From NCBI GenBank assembly GCA_027604505.1, contig JADIIX010000019.1, positions 1 to 64,000 of the forward strand: a DNA stretch of 64,000 nt, in the 5' to 3' direction. The notes under the pieces are model-generated. The model did not search any database. It saw nothing but the letters and a program-made list of their open reading frames with translations, and was not told where the DNA came from. The stretch is from Gonapodya sp. JEL0774 (taxonomy: Eukaryota > Monoblepharomycota > Monoblepharidomycetes > Monoblepharidales > Gonapodyaceae). Both the position numbers and the translations under genes were made by a program. Positions 1-12,100 of the stretch are shown here, in pieces. The first letter of the stretch is position 1. Every line of letters starts with the position of its first letter.

Positions 1-534
1 CCCCCCCCAGTGCTCGAACTTTGGCCTCCCTGGGCCCTGTGCCCAGAGGCTGCGCCTTCCTTGTTTGATTCCTCTGTGCGCTTCTGGGCTGCGATGCCAT
101 GTGTTTCGGCAGCCCCTGTAGCACTGGCTCCTGGTGTGGGTGGGGTCGATGTCCCCCCCCTGCAACAGTTGTCGGTGCACCAGTCATCGCTCCGTTCACT
201 GTCAAGCCCCCCGTTCCCTTCCCCTGCTTTGTTGCAGCTCGGCTAGCAGGGCCGCGCACGGGGTTGTGCCCCAGGACCTGTCGGCCACCGACCCCCCGGC
301 CTTTTCTCCTTCCCCCCCGTCTGCCACTGTCCCAACGCCTCGGGGGCAGTGCCCGCGGTCTCGGAGCCTTCCTTGCGTATGTTGGGCTGGGCTCGAGTGT
401 CAGGCGCTGCATCCGGTGCCCTGGTGGGGTCTCCAGGTGCGTCTGCCGGTGCGTGTCCACCATCACCCCCTCTGGCCGGTGACCCCGAGTCCACCTGCAA
501 CTTTTGACCACCGTCAGACTTCCCCCTAGAGGGG

Positions 535-1976
535 TCAGTCCTTCTGTGGCCATTGGTTGCATCTGTTGCTGCCGGGGTCTGAACATCCCCAATGGTGTGT
601 TGGGTGGTGATGTCCTCCCCACCCCATTCGTACTCCTGTACAACCCTTTGGTGTATTCTGGGCATTGGGCAGTGGTGCACGTGAGGCGGACCCGTCCTGC
701 CCTCCCTCGCTCCCCCGCTCCATCCCCTCACCTGCGAAGTTGTCCAGGTTGTACAGCAGGAATCCCTCAATCGCTGCGACCCAGTCGTCTGTCCTCTTCT
801 CCATCCTTGCCACCCAGAACTCGAGTGCGCAGCACTCAAGCTCTAACTGCTTGAGGTGCAGACAGGTGTCTGCAAGCTCTCCACGGAGCAGGGCCACCTC
901 CTCCTCAAGGTCAGCCACTGTTGGAGGAGCCCAAGCGCTTCCTCCGCGCTACACGCCTCGGGAATCTGCGGGACTGGGGGCAGCGGCTTGGGGTCCGATG
1001 CGGGACAGTGACCATCTGCCGGCATCTTTCCCCGCCCATCACCTCCAGTCAACAACTCGGGCAGTCCAGTGGGCTCGGCTTCCACGCTTGGGGGTCTTGC
1101 AAGCCCCTTTTGTGCTCCACCCAGAGGCTCCACAAAGTTGAACTGCTCCAGCGTGGGCATTGACAAACCCAACACCAGAGGGGGGTTCTTCTTTGTCCGC
1201 TTCGCAGCTGGCTTCAAGGTCCCAGCATTCAGCGGCTTCCCCAAGATTGGTTGCAAAGGGACTCTGCCTCAAAAGGCCTTCTCCTTCCTCGCCCACTCCG
1301 CATGTTCCTCTGCACATGCCGGTGTCTTCTCCAGGGTCGCTGACGGGTTGAAGCTCCGCTTGCACAACAAGCACAGGATGTGAATTGGCATCGCTCCCTT
1401 CCCTTGAATCCTGCTGCCGCCTGTTGACTTTGTCTTCAGGGCGGTTGACTTGCAGTTGGAGTGGATGCAGGCAGCCCTGCCCTTCACCTGTTTCTGCACA
1501 TCGCGTTCCATGGCCTTGTAGGCCTCTGGTTCCACTTTTGCCTTCACTGTCCACCGCGATAAAGTGTGTGGGGGGCGACCCCACAGTTCCCGACACCATT
1601 TCCACGTCGTCCTCCTTGTCACTCGACTCCACGCTTCCACTCGGAACAAAGCCCCCCCTGGCTTTTGCTGTCTGATGCGCACGTTGGGGCCGGGCCGAGG
1701 GGGAGAGCACTCTTTCTCCCAGTCAGTCCTCTGCCCCCACCAGCAACTGCGTCACAGACCCCACTTCCCACCAGCCCAGATCTTAGCCCCCCCCATCTCA
1801 CCATCAGATGGCAAGTCTGACAAGTTGACATCAGACCCGAATGCCTCATCCTCATCCCTTGTGGCCAACTGGCTGTCCTTGTCACTTAGTGCCCGTTCAC
1901 TGGTATGAGGATGTTTCTTCCCCCTGCCGGGGATCGGCAAGGAGAGAACAATGGCGCTTGAGGTCCCGGCCATCAT
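535..1976 (-). other. GC-rich, coding-like segment with broken frames (unrecognised)
   Basis: I do not recognise a family here. On the minus strand an ATG at 1976 opens a 74-codon acidic/serine-rich frame. Coding-like stretches then continue in changing frames: 1682-1269 carries Cys/His-containing text (ACIHSNCK, HILCLLCKRSF), 1256-843 is proline-rich, and 918-535 begins with a short coiled-coil-like run (MADLEEEVALLRGELAD). The stretch is clearly richer in G+C than the rest of the window and has several homopolymer C/G runs, where a single indel would shift frame. It could be a decayed member of a repeated gene family or transposon, or a gene with introns I could not place. No terminal repeats were seen within the window. 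Confidence 0.3.
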
Positions 1977-3537
1977 TTGACTTGACTGATGGGGTTTTCA
2001 TGCCCCTGCTGGAATTGTCGGTTTTTTGTTTGCACAAGTGTGACTGCCGGTTTTATATTCAAGCAGCTCCCCCTAGCGGTAAGCTCTATGTTGCCCTGGT
2101 GACACCAAGAACGCGATATGTGTGGTGTGAGGTCAGTCGTATGGGGTCTGACCTTTGTAAGACCTCATACAAGGCGAGGTGACAGGAGAGGTGCTTGGTG
2201 CAATCTTGGTTCCAACTGAGATGGGACGTGAGATCAAGGATGCATCTCACACAAAACCCAGCAGTGAGGGTAAGGAAGCTGTGCGGACGTTATTTGATTG
2301 GGGAAAGAGTGGGAACAAGGTTGACGCTCAGTGGTGTATAGAACCTTTCGTTGACGGTACAAGCGTGCGGAACACTAAGTGGCATTGCAAGGTACGAGGT
2401 CAGAGAACGCTTAATAGAGTTAAAGTTGAAGAAAGTGAAGTGCTTCGGGTTCAGTGACCCTAACACTATTGTGATTCAGTGATCACAAAAATAAAAGCAA
2501 TGCACCTCAGTGGGTGAGGGGTGTCGGTTGAGTGTCCTGGCCCATGTGACTGTGATCAAGATTCTGAGAGCTGACTTGTTAACCAGATCGTAATACTTTA
2601 TTGGATTAGTTCACTGCAAGCAGCAAACTTGACTTATCCGTGGTCGTGAAGTCGAAAATGCGTCTGCATGAACTGTTGTGGCGGTTTCGATGGGTGTCAG
2701 GTGTCAGAAGTGACAACACCGGCAAATGGGACGAAGAGAGGGGAAGTGAAAGGATAATGTGAGAGGGAGTGTGATTTGCCCAGATGCGACGTCAGTTGCG
2801 GCATCAAAAAGGAGTTTTGACGGGTTGGTCGGGGGGAGAGAAAAATTGTCCGAGAGGCCAGAAATGAGGGAGAATGATACATAAGGATGGAGAGAGATTG
2901 ATGTTAATGGAAATCTATGGAAAAGCGGGGTGATGGGGGTGTTTCGCGATGGATTCTGATTGGGCGATCAGATGGGGAGGACTACAGGCCGCAGGGCTGT
3001 TTTGGAGGCTGAATAAATTGCAGGAGGGGATCATTCACCCACACGCCCAAAGTACGCGGCCTGACAAGCCTCCGAACGTTTGCACATTGGCTTTTACTTC
3101 GACCCCATGTCGGAGGACAACTGTTCGGACCAGTTGGGTGACAGTGTTCATGATCATCCAACATTGCTTCTGCCAAAAAGTTTTCTTCTTCAATCCACTC
3201 CCGGACAGAGTAACCATTGGACTGCACATAAGATTCCACAAGTGGGCCATTCTGACGACAGTGGAGAAGTGCTCCAACTTCATAAAGTCTGGAACCATCG
3301 AAGCTGGAGCCAACCACATCCCACAACCCTCCATGGTCTCAGGATATATCAAGGACACAAAATCCAGGGATTCACAACTTGCAGAGTAGAGATCGCAAGT
3401 TTAATAGCTTATGATACACCAAAACATTGGAAATTTGAACAACGTCAAACAGAACAAGTGGCTGATAGCCAGGAACTACAAAGAAAACAGCTGATGCTAG
3501 ATATTGTTTCACAGAGGTCGAGACAGTTCAGGCATGC
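1977..3537. other. Stretch without a recognisable gene
   Basis: Several 80-150 codon open frames occur on both strands (for example + 2179-2457, + 3080-3541, - 3326-2982). They overlap each other, and none carries a motif, start context or splice continuity that I recognise. Base composition returns to that of the rest of the window after about 2000. The 3' end lies directly next to the stop codon of the OCA1-like gene, so part of 3350-3537 may be its 3' untranslated region. Confidence 0.4.
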
Positions 3538-4537
3538 TTAGATCCACTTTGGATGAGTGGTTTTCATTCGGACCAGGTCGGTATCAAATAGCTCAATGAA
3601 TTGCTCATTTAGAATGCGCACTTTTGGACCTGCATATCTTCGATATTCCTGGGCAAATGGAAGGGATAGAAGCAGGTGATATATTTTTTCCATAAAGCAA
3701 ATGGATACCTACCTCCAGAATCGATGTTAAATTCCAACGTTGAAGTTTTCGCAGGCATCCGATGACAGTCCCTTTAAAGTATTAAGAGAAAAAAAAAAAA
3801 AAAACAAGAAGGGGCAAAGTGAGGCGGAACACACTACCCATGTGGTCTTGCATCCCATCTACTTGCTTGAGTGTTGTGAGGAAAATAAATTACATCCGCT
3901 TAGAATTGGAACAAGCTCTTTGGAAAGGCACTCTCCACAAATGAATGCTCTGTCACAGAAATGCTCCTTTCCTATCCTGAGTCCATCGCTGTTGCACGTC
4001 AGACTACACCCCTCGTGTCGGTGATGCCTACCTGTTCTATGTCGGCCTAAGTTGCACATGACCATCACCGGATAGTTCTTTGAATCCAAGATGAGCTCCA
4101 TGGCCTCCAGAACGACTTCCTCGGAGATGGGATCCCACGCGTTCGTGGAAGTGGTGGTGCCAAGATGGTGCATCTGGATCTCTTGGTCGTCCACGAAGTT
4201 AAGACTATTTGAGATGTCGGAGAGAAGGGTGCGTACGGAAGTACAATGTCAAGAGGAAAGATGTCACAAACATCTCAGTCAGTCTCCAATCTCACAACGT
4301 CTGGTTAGGGTCCTCGGGAGCCAGATAAATGACAGTCTTAAGTCCCAGACGTTCCAGGAAGGGGAAATTCAGTTCATTTGGTTGCCCTGATCGATAAAGA
4401 TCCTCTTCAATCATCCCGAAATTCTGTGGAGATTGTTTGAATCATCAGTCTCAGAACAATCTTCTTCTTCCTTCCCTTCTATCACCAAAATTACTCCAGA
4501 TACTCACCAATGGGGGAATAAAGTGTTGGGAAGCCAT
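3538..4537 (-). CDS. OCA1: OCA1/SIW14-like atypical dual-specificity phosphatase
   Basis: This is a complete small phosphatase of the plant-and-fungi atypical DSP family (Siw14/Oca). Family members in yeast act on oxidant-response signalling and on inositol pyrophosphates. Five exons join in frame to 165 aa: 4508-4537, 4299-4423, 4032-4204, 3713-3771 and 3538-3648. The product shows the family N-terminal block NFGMIEEDLYRSGQPNELNF (residues about 11-30) and the catalytic P-loop C-x5-R as CNLGRHRTG near residue 105. The C-terminal EYRRYAGPKVR and FIELFD blocks follow. The intron 2 donor is GTTGTG, a weak consensus, but the frame across it is continuous (QTLNFVDDQ). The assignment rests on these motifs; OCA1 versus SIW14 orthology needs a tree. 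The gene is transcribed away from MKS1 across an 81-bp gap. Confidence 0.9.
3789..3804 (-). other. Poly-T (polypyrimidine) tract of OCA1 intron 3
   Basis: A run of 16 A on the plus strand reads as 16 T on the transcribed strand. It ends 16 nt before the AG acceptor at 3772-3773 that starts exon 4 (3771) of the OCA1-like gene. It lies in the longest intron of that gene (260 nt) and most simply serves as the polypyrimidine tract. Homopolymer length is also prone to sequencing error. Confidence 0.5.
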
Positions 4538-4618
4538 ATTATAATGATAGCAGTTGTTTTGTGTGTGGCTATCAAATCCACCTGTAGTCAGGCAGCCTGC
4601 TGCAGTTTTGTGAAAAGA
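4538..4618. promoter_or_regulatory. Divergent OCA1-like / MKS1 intergenic region (81 bp)
   Basis: Only 81 bp separate the OCA1-like start codon (4537, minus) from the first plausible MKS1 ATG (4619, plus). Both transcripts must therefore start inside this gap or use leaders overlapping the neighbour. I see no clear TATA box. If MKS1 in fact starts at a later in-frame ATG, such as the one near 4891, the gap would be larger. Confidence 0.45.
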
Positions 4619-7343
4619 ATGCAATCGCAGTCGGGCGACGATTGGAGAATCATCGGGGTTCCTCCAAACACTCCACGACTCCGCCTTCGAAGTACATCTG
4701 CCGACTATGTAAACGCCGAAACGAAATGGTCATCAGAACGACACTTGGGACGTGGCGGCGGGCCACTGCAGTCAGATTATGATCGTGATGCTCACTCGGA
4801 TGGAGACGCAGTTTCACGTCACAAAAGACGTGTGAAGAAAAAGAAGCCTGGGAAGCAACAAGTTCTCTTCGACTCTGCGAAGGAGGGAAACATGTCATTT
4901 AAGGAAGTGCTAGCTAAGCGGCTGTCATTTGCTCTGCCAGTCCCCAGGGCTGCACTGTCGTCGGGACAAACCAAACCGGGAGTCCATGCAAATGGGCTAC
5001 AGGTGTCATTATCGCCGGAACTTTCGACAACAACGTTCCATCGCTCATTAGACGCAGTGCAGCATCTTGTCTTGAAGGTTAAGCTCTTCAAATTGCGAGA
5101 AGGCCCGCTGATGCGAAGTGGAGGTCAAGGTGGCTAGGCACTCTGATCCTTACCACCGTGTCGAAATCAAGTTGTGTATTTCACCCCCAGCACCAGACTT
5201 TATATCTTCGAACGAAAACGATCTTTGTTGCGACGCAACTGTTTCCTGGCAACAGAAAATATTCAGTCCACGGTGGGTGTGGAGTTCGCCCTTCAAAACA
5301 TGCTTTCCTCCTTTATGTCTCCTCCGTACACAGAGAAATTATATACCTCCACCGTCTTGATGCCTCCATGGCTACTGCCCTTGAGGTCCAACAAAAATCT
5401 ATCGTGACGAAGGCTGGGCAAAAGATAGGGTCCACTGAGCACACTGTAATGACGGCAGGTCACGAAGGTGCACTGGGTGAGCAAAAGGTTAGACCCTGCC
5501 TCCAAAACGTATGTGTGTCGTAATAGGCATTGGATCCCAGGTCGCTCCGTTCTCTTTACTCGGGTGGACTCCGAATGCAAATATCTGCAGCGTCCGGGTT
5601 TGCACAGAGTTACTGACTCTCCAGATGAGAGAATGTCAGCACTGGTCAATAGAATAGAATCAGAGCGACGAAACAGTAAGTTCAAGGCTTTCGCGGGGAA
5701 TCACCCACCTTTATGCCAGCCACTAATCCACTTCAATTTGCGGGACATGACGTTCCACCAAGAACAACAATCCGAGGGAGACGACAACAGCAACCGTGGC
5801 GCAGAATCCCTTCTTGGCGCAAAGTATACCGAGATGCAAGTGTTGGCGTTTCTCCGAAGTGGCAGGTGATTGAAGGCAGTCGGTTGATTCTACCCTTCAA
5901 TAGTTCGAATTCTGATTTAAAACATTCGCATTTCCACTGAATGACACGAAACAGCTACCAAGATGAAAGCACTGGTCAAGATGTCGACATATGGGTGGAG
6001 AAAACCCTTTGTACAGCACGGGCGTATGAAAGTGGTTTACTTTCGCTCACAGTGGGTGGACCCAGATCGACGCATTAGTCCTCTGGTAACCGCATTCTGA
6101 TATCGTTTAGCCCGGTATTACGCGTCCTGGCGTGCGTGCTTCCTTTACGGTGGATAACGGGGATTGCTATGGGGTCTACATTGAGAACGCCTCCAAGAGT
6201 TTGGACAGGGAGGAAGAAGATCGGGAGTTTGAAATGTTTGAGGAATTGTACAGAAAGTGTGTTGCCTCTGCTGCTGACTGTTCCTTTCTCGCAATTCCTT
6301 TCTTCATGTTACGTCTTGATGCAGACGAGCTGATCTTCGCGCTTCAACAGTAGGGGACGATTTCCTCCCCCCTCCCCCACTCCGGGGACTCCGCCTTCAA
6401 CTCCAAATCGAGATTGTTTCAGCTCACAATTTTGTGAATGGTGGAATCTACATTCAGTACATGCTGGATTTCCCTGATTGTTGGGAGGTTTGGTCTCCTG
6501 TTATTGGGGTTGGCGGTCAAACTGGACCACATTCAAGAGCAGGAGAGGTGACTGCTTGCACGCAGATTGTAGACTCAGCATGGGATTGGCAAAGGGGTGG
6601 CTGGTTTGCTGCGCTGGGATATTCTGTGGAGGCAGTGGCGGAAGTTGTTGCCCAGCAACATGGTGGGCTTACCGTCGTCGAACGAGCAATCTTCGAAATG
6701 ATCCGTCATATTTTTCAGCATTTTGCTCACAGATGCCCGTCCCACTCCGTATCCAATTCTGTACCTGCAAGTGTGCTCTGTCGATACTTGGCAAAAGTAT
6801 CGCGTGGAAGGCTATGGGCAGCTTCGCATTCCCACAAACCCAGGAGACTACGATTTGGACATAGCCACATGGCGGCCCTTACCTAGACCTGCTGAGAAAA
6901 TGCAGGAACATTTCTTGGGTGGGATGAGGATTTTGGAAGACATTTCCTGGGTCAGGATTCCCGCACGTGAAGAGGTGACTGTCTCTGGAGTAGCGAGCAT
7001 CTTTGCCTGAGGACTGGAAACAATGGTCAGTCCATGGAAGCTGACATTTTCTAATCAAAGCAGACTTCGCGCCTCAGTAAGTTCGGACTCCGAACTGAGA
7101 GTTCAGGGATGGTGCGTGTGCGGATCTCCACTATCCACCAATGTGTGTGAGTATCGGGAATTTGAATGAACCTTGCAGGCGATCTTACTGTCTGAATTAA
7201 AAACACTCTTGCCTCGATTCAGAACGCACCTGGTTCGGAGGACAGATGTGCAAGTGCGCGGGAACGTCAAGGCCGTCTCAGACGCACTTCAGAGAGCAAG
7301 AGAACGTCTTGCACGTTTACATGATGACAAACGCTTAGATTGA
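4619..7343 (+). CDS. MKS1: MKS1-like B9-domain ciliary transition-zone protein
   Basis: MKS1 is a subunit of the MKS/B9 module at the ciliary transition zone, where it gates entry into the cilium with B9D1/B9D2. Exons join through GT-AG introns; checked ones are 4619-5129, 5191-5272, 5334-5476, 5541-5675, then several to 7343. Recognised text in family order: a start block (RSLDAVQHLVLKVKLFKL), VSWQQKIFSPREI, the FTVDNGDCYG...REEEDREFEMFEELYRK block, and the B9 domain ending in WQKYRVEGYGQLRIP, IATWRPLPRP and GGMRILEDISWVRIP. These are followed by SKFGLRTESSGMVRVRI and a basic C-terminal helix before the TGA at 7341-7343. The first roughly 130 residues, before the homologous start block, are an unrecognised, partly basic extension (RRVKKKKPGKQ). 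The middle exon boundaries (5700-6900) are less certain. Presence of MKS1 implies the organism makes cilia. Confidence 0.85.
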
Positions 7344-7415
7344 TTTGAGGAAACATGTCGTGAACTAAATAGGTTTACATTGTTGAGTTCGATGATTTTC
7401 AACTACATCTCCTAA

Positions 7416-9109
7416 ATGGCCCAACATGGGGAAGCCGTACTAAGCGAGACATATTACGCGTTACGAGAAGCAGCATCAAATACCTTCTCCACTCTAGCGC
7501 AGTGGTCACGGTCGCTTTCGTCCAATGGGGATGTCGAGCCGGTTACCCTCTTCGGGAAGCAGTACCCAGACTCCGCGTCCGCCGACTTTCTCGCTCATTG
7601 GGCATCCTTACCGCGAATCACCTATCGATACTCATTCCCAAGAATCGAGCCTTCTGAGTTGACCTCGGACGTGGGTTGGGGTTGCATGATCAGGTCTGGA
7701 CAAATGGTACTTGCAACAGCACTGCTTAGAACTGCGCTTGGCAGAGAATGGAGGCTGGCGAGCTTAATGGAAAACAACGCAAGAGAGACATACTGCGCGG
7801 TGAGCTGGAACCAGCGAGCAGGTAGATCCTTGCTGAGATACTCGAATCCCCACCACGGACACCACATCCCTGTCTTTGAAAACGCCTTGCCATGAAGATT
7901 ATGAGATCATTTCTGGACTGTCCCGACGCTGTGCAGTATCCATTTTCCATACACAATATTGTGGCAGTCGCCGAAAGACTGTATTCAGTGAAAATGGGGA
8001 GCTGGTTTGCGCCGACAACAATATCCCAATCACTGAAGTGAGCGTCTTGTCAGCAGGAAATCGGTGATTGCGAAGTGTTGACTCTAAGCTGTTTCCACCT
8101 CTTACTCTTTTTCAGAACAATCCTTCAGGACCTCAAGAACCGAGGGACTACAAAATCTCCATTGCCATCTGACCTCAACCTTCTTTGTCATGTAGCAATG
8201 GACGGAGCTCTCTACATTGCTGATGTTCTCGACCTTCAATCCTCATCGTTACGGAATCGATCCCCACCTCCCCAGTCCTTACCCTCTTCCCAAACGATTG
8301 TCTCCGATGCGGAATTGCAGTGGACTCCGATTCTCATCCTTGTACCTATTCGATTGGGTGTGGAGTCTTTGAATCCCCTGTATCAAGGACCACTTCAGGT
8401 GAGCAACTCTGCGAAGTGTCAATTCAAGGGTATTCGCCGCGTTTCACCAACCAACTCCAGCGATCTCTTCAGGCGTGCTTGCGATTATCATTTTGTGTTG
8501 GAATTGCGGGGTAGGTGAAGGGCTATTTTTTTCTTTCCTTTTCCTCCCGTTGGTTTGATTGCGATCTCCGGTAACACAGCGGCCGCCCAAACTCCTCGTT
8601 GTACTTTGTCGGGACGCGAGGCTCAGGTGATGTATTATATCTGGATCCACACGACCCACGAGCAAGTGCGCATCCTTGCAAGTTTGTGCGACGTCATGCT
8701 TACTCAATTCCATTTCATGGTCAGCAATCCCAATTCGCCCGAGCGGTAACTACAGCCCGGAGGTTCGCCTTCAACTAGTTCCGTCGCGTAATAAAGCCTA
8801 TGGCTCACATTTTTGTGCAAACTCGTTATAGGACTTCGCATCATTCCACACACATCAACCCCGCTCCCTACCCCTTTCTGCTTTGGATCCATCAATGGTG
8901 GTTGGATTCTTGTGTGTAACAAGAAGCGATTTCTCATTGATGTGCGAAGATATCCGACGTATAGTGAGTCGCATTGCGTTGTGATTTCAGTTGGTTCGTT
9001 GTTCATTTCACTGTGATGGCTCCCGAAGTCGCAAGATGGGCGCCAATCACTGTTTGCGGTGGAGGACACCCGACCCTCTTTCGTCGACCTGAGTGACGAT
9101 GACATGTAA
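7416..9109 (+). CDS. ATG4: ATG4 cysteine protease (autophagy)
   Basis: ATG4 cleaves the C-terminus of ATG8 to expose glycine and later removes ATG8 from lipid. Seven exons join in frame to 411 aa: 7416-7799, 7898-8037, 8116-8398, 8461-8510, 8580-8745, 8832-8963 and 9029-9109. The catalytic cysteine is in SDVGWGCMIRSGQM. The Asp/His pair is in LYLDPHDPR, preceded by GIAGGRPNSSLYFVG. Later family blocks PYPFSIHNIV-like text, LPLSALDPSMVVGFLC and the acidic tail LFAVEDTRPSFVDLSDDDM are all present. Reading through the last intron would hit a TGA at 8982-8984; splicing the 65-nt intron 8964-9028 restores the conserved tail, so I chose that. It starts 72 bp after MKS1 on the same strand, and its stop lies 55 bp from the SET1 stop. 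Confidence 0.93.
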
Positions 9110-9164
9110 AAGTACTTTTGTATCATTGCTGAATGTATATACAGATGGATTACAAATAATCCGC

Positions 9165-12100
9165 TCAGTTGAGGGATCCTCGACAGTTCTTCGATCCACA
9201 GTAGCAAGGCAGCTTATCAGCCTCGATAGGGAACTCTGACGGATTACGTGGAATGCTCAGAATGCTCAAGCAAAGTGCGACAACCAAGACGTGATGCTCA
9301 CTGTAATCGTACGTGATTTCCTCACCCGCCTCAATGTCCTTTTTGGCGTATATAACAATTTTTTTCTGTCCGTCGATATTGACAATTTTGGCGTTGCAGT
9401 TGGACTTGGGGGGAACTTAGTCACATCGTTCGTTGCCACTTGTCAAGAACAGACGAAACTCACATCACACGAGTGATTAATGAAGCGCGCAAGGTTTCCC
9501 ATTTTAGTCGCATCAATAATGGTATCCTCATCTACACGAAAAAGGTAGCTGCTGCCAATTCCGGAAGCAAGATACTGATATTCCCGTTGATCTGCAACTC
9601 GCTGGCGAATAAGTTGGCCTATGTATTCGACCACGATATCTGTGTTCATTGGAAATAGAGTGTGTCAAAAGAACCATTACCTAAGTGCTATCTCGAGTGA
9701 GCGACCCACCGCCAGCATCCACAGCTTCGTGCGCAAACAAACCCCAGTTGTGAATTGGACTCCTCCCGAAACGGAGTTTCTTCGCTCGTTCCTTGAATTG
9801 TCCCAAGCCCGCAACATCCCCGGCATCTCCAGCAGCTTGCTCGAGCCCTGCAACGAGGCTGCGCTGATTCGAGCGGATGGCTCGAGAAGATATTTTGGAA
9901 CCTTGCGAAGCGAGAGACTTGGCATCTTTTGGGACCGTTGGTAAAGTCGGTTGAAGGGTTGTGGTGCGGTCACGGAGATGGGGCTTTCGCCGAGGTGTCA
10001 GCGGGTAGTAACCCTCCGTTCGCGCGGATCCACTTTTGTGGGGCGATGGTGACCGGTTCCACGCTTCACCGAAAGGTTACGAAAATCAACTCTGGCGAGA
10101 ATCAATGAACGCACAGGGGGAGTAACTACTATACCTCTTTCGTCTCCATCACGTCGACGTTCCTCCAGTTCTTTTCGGAATCGTTCCTCCATCGAGTGTC
10201 GACCTGAGCCTTCGTATTGGTGATGCCACCTCCTCCTCTCATCCACAAATGCAACTTCCAGGAACCTTCTATCTTCGTCGTCCTTCGCTCGAATATCCTC
10301 AGCAGAAACCAAATCCTCTAGGCCTGGATTGCGCGACAGTGCTTCCCGCTCATCGCGAGGACTTGCCACACACGCCAAATCCTCCCTCCAGCTTCCTACT
10401 ACGGCCTCTCTGATTATCTCCATTTCGCGTCGGCGCCGAGCCGCCGCTCGTCGGCGCCTATACGCCTCAAAAGCTCTCTCGGGTGCCCAATCTTCCGGGT
10501 CGGAGTCATTGAATGCGCCTTCAATAGACTCTCGAAACGCAGCAAAAGCCGCTGCATCACGGGTGCTAGCAGGAGTCACACGAACTACTTTAGGATGGGG
10601 TTGTGATTTCGGAGGTCGGCTTTTGGGTGGACGCACGACAGTAGCCACTGCAACAGACGGCGGTTGGGGTGTCGCAGCAGGTGTCACTGGGAGGTCAGGT
10701 GGTAGAGGTACCAAGGCGTGTTCAAGTTTCACTTTCTGAAGGGTAGGCGCGGGAGGCGGCACTACACCCTCCAATGAAGGCTCCAGTTCCGCATTGGGCT
10801 CATCGACTTCCATGTCGTCCTTTACGGGACCGTTGATGTTCTCTTGATCGTTTCTATAGTCCATAGCGGTGTTCTTCCCCACCTCACTTTCGTCTTCTGA
10901 TTCTACCACCACTTTCCTGTACTTCATCCTCCCTCCAAAGAACTCCTCGAGTTCATCATCATCAGTCTCCACAACGCTCCGCTCATCCGCTTCCTCGCTT
11001 TCCCTCTTTTGAACTTTGCGTGGGGGCCGATTGTCCTCTTCCGCAGTGTCTTCCTTTGCAGTCCGTCGACGCGTACGTTTAGACTTCGAGAGTTTCTTCC
11101 GACGAGATAAAACTATTGGCTCAGATCCCGAGTCTGAATTTGATACGTCCCTCCCATGAGATGGTGATGTTATTGGTATATAATCCGGTCCTCCACCGGC
11201 CCCGTTCAGCATCCGACCTGTAGGTGAGTCGGACGATTTCGCATCATCCCCACCCCTTCTTGTAGCACGCGTTTTCTTAAAACTGGGAAGTTTTGTAGTG
11301 TATGCTTTAGCGGGCGGGGCGACGGACACATCTTGCGGAGGCAAGAAGGGATCGCCTCCTGGTTCCTGTCTGGGTGATTGCGGGGGAACAGAACCGTCTC
11401 GAGGTGACTGCTCTTGGGCCCCATCAGGGCTCTGGTCGGCTTCAATTTTGATTGAAGTGGCCGCCTCAGGCCTTGTTGAGGCACCTTCGGAGATGTTGGG
11501 CATGGACAGGGTTTCGGAAGTGCTAGCATCTGACTGTTCATTCAAATCTTTCCCAACCGATGGTTCCGTTTTGACCGGTGAAAATTCTACAGACTTTGTT
11601 GTCCGTGTATCACGCTTCGCCTCCTCCTTTGGTTGCTGCTCCTCTGGCACTGGTGTGACCTGGGCTTTTGGCATTGCCCAGCTCACCTTCCTCCCGACCT
11701 CACGTCTTAGTGGTAGCAGCGGTAGCGAGGCATTCTGTGCGGCAGGCGCCGGCCCAGGAGTTGATGGTTGTCGGGGAGGCCACAAGCCACCACGGGTCGG
11801 CAGAGCGCCGATCCCCACCCCTGCCGCAAGCCCTGCCTGCGGTAAACGACCATAATATTCCCCAACGAACTCATGCACAACACCGCTCAGCCAGCGGTTG
11901 CGAAGGTCGGCGGGGAAGTGACGGGCGAGGTCCCGGAACACAAGCTCGGCGGCCGCAGAGAGTACGGACGGAAGGACGGTTGTGTCGATAGTGACCTCTG
12001 TCGGCGCAAGGGGCACGCGGGGGGCGGAAGCTTCAGTGGGAACGGGTGGCGTAGGAGGAGGAGTCGAGGAAGGATTGGCCGGTTTGGAACCTTTCGCGTA

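Noticed and set aside
3080-3541. Plus-strand 153-codon open frame upstream of the OCA1-like stop
   Set aside because: No recognisable motif, overlaps a similar minus-strand frame and probably the OCA1 3' end; composition gives no reason to prefer it.
8982-8984. TGA as the end of ATG4
   Set aside because: It lies inside a GT-AG intron (8964-9028) whose removal restores the acidic ATG4 tail typical of the family.
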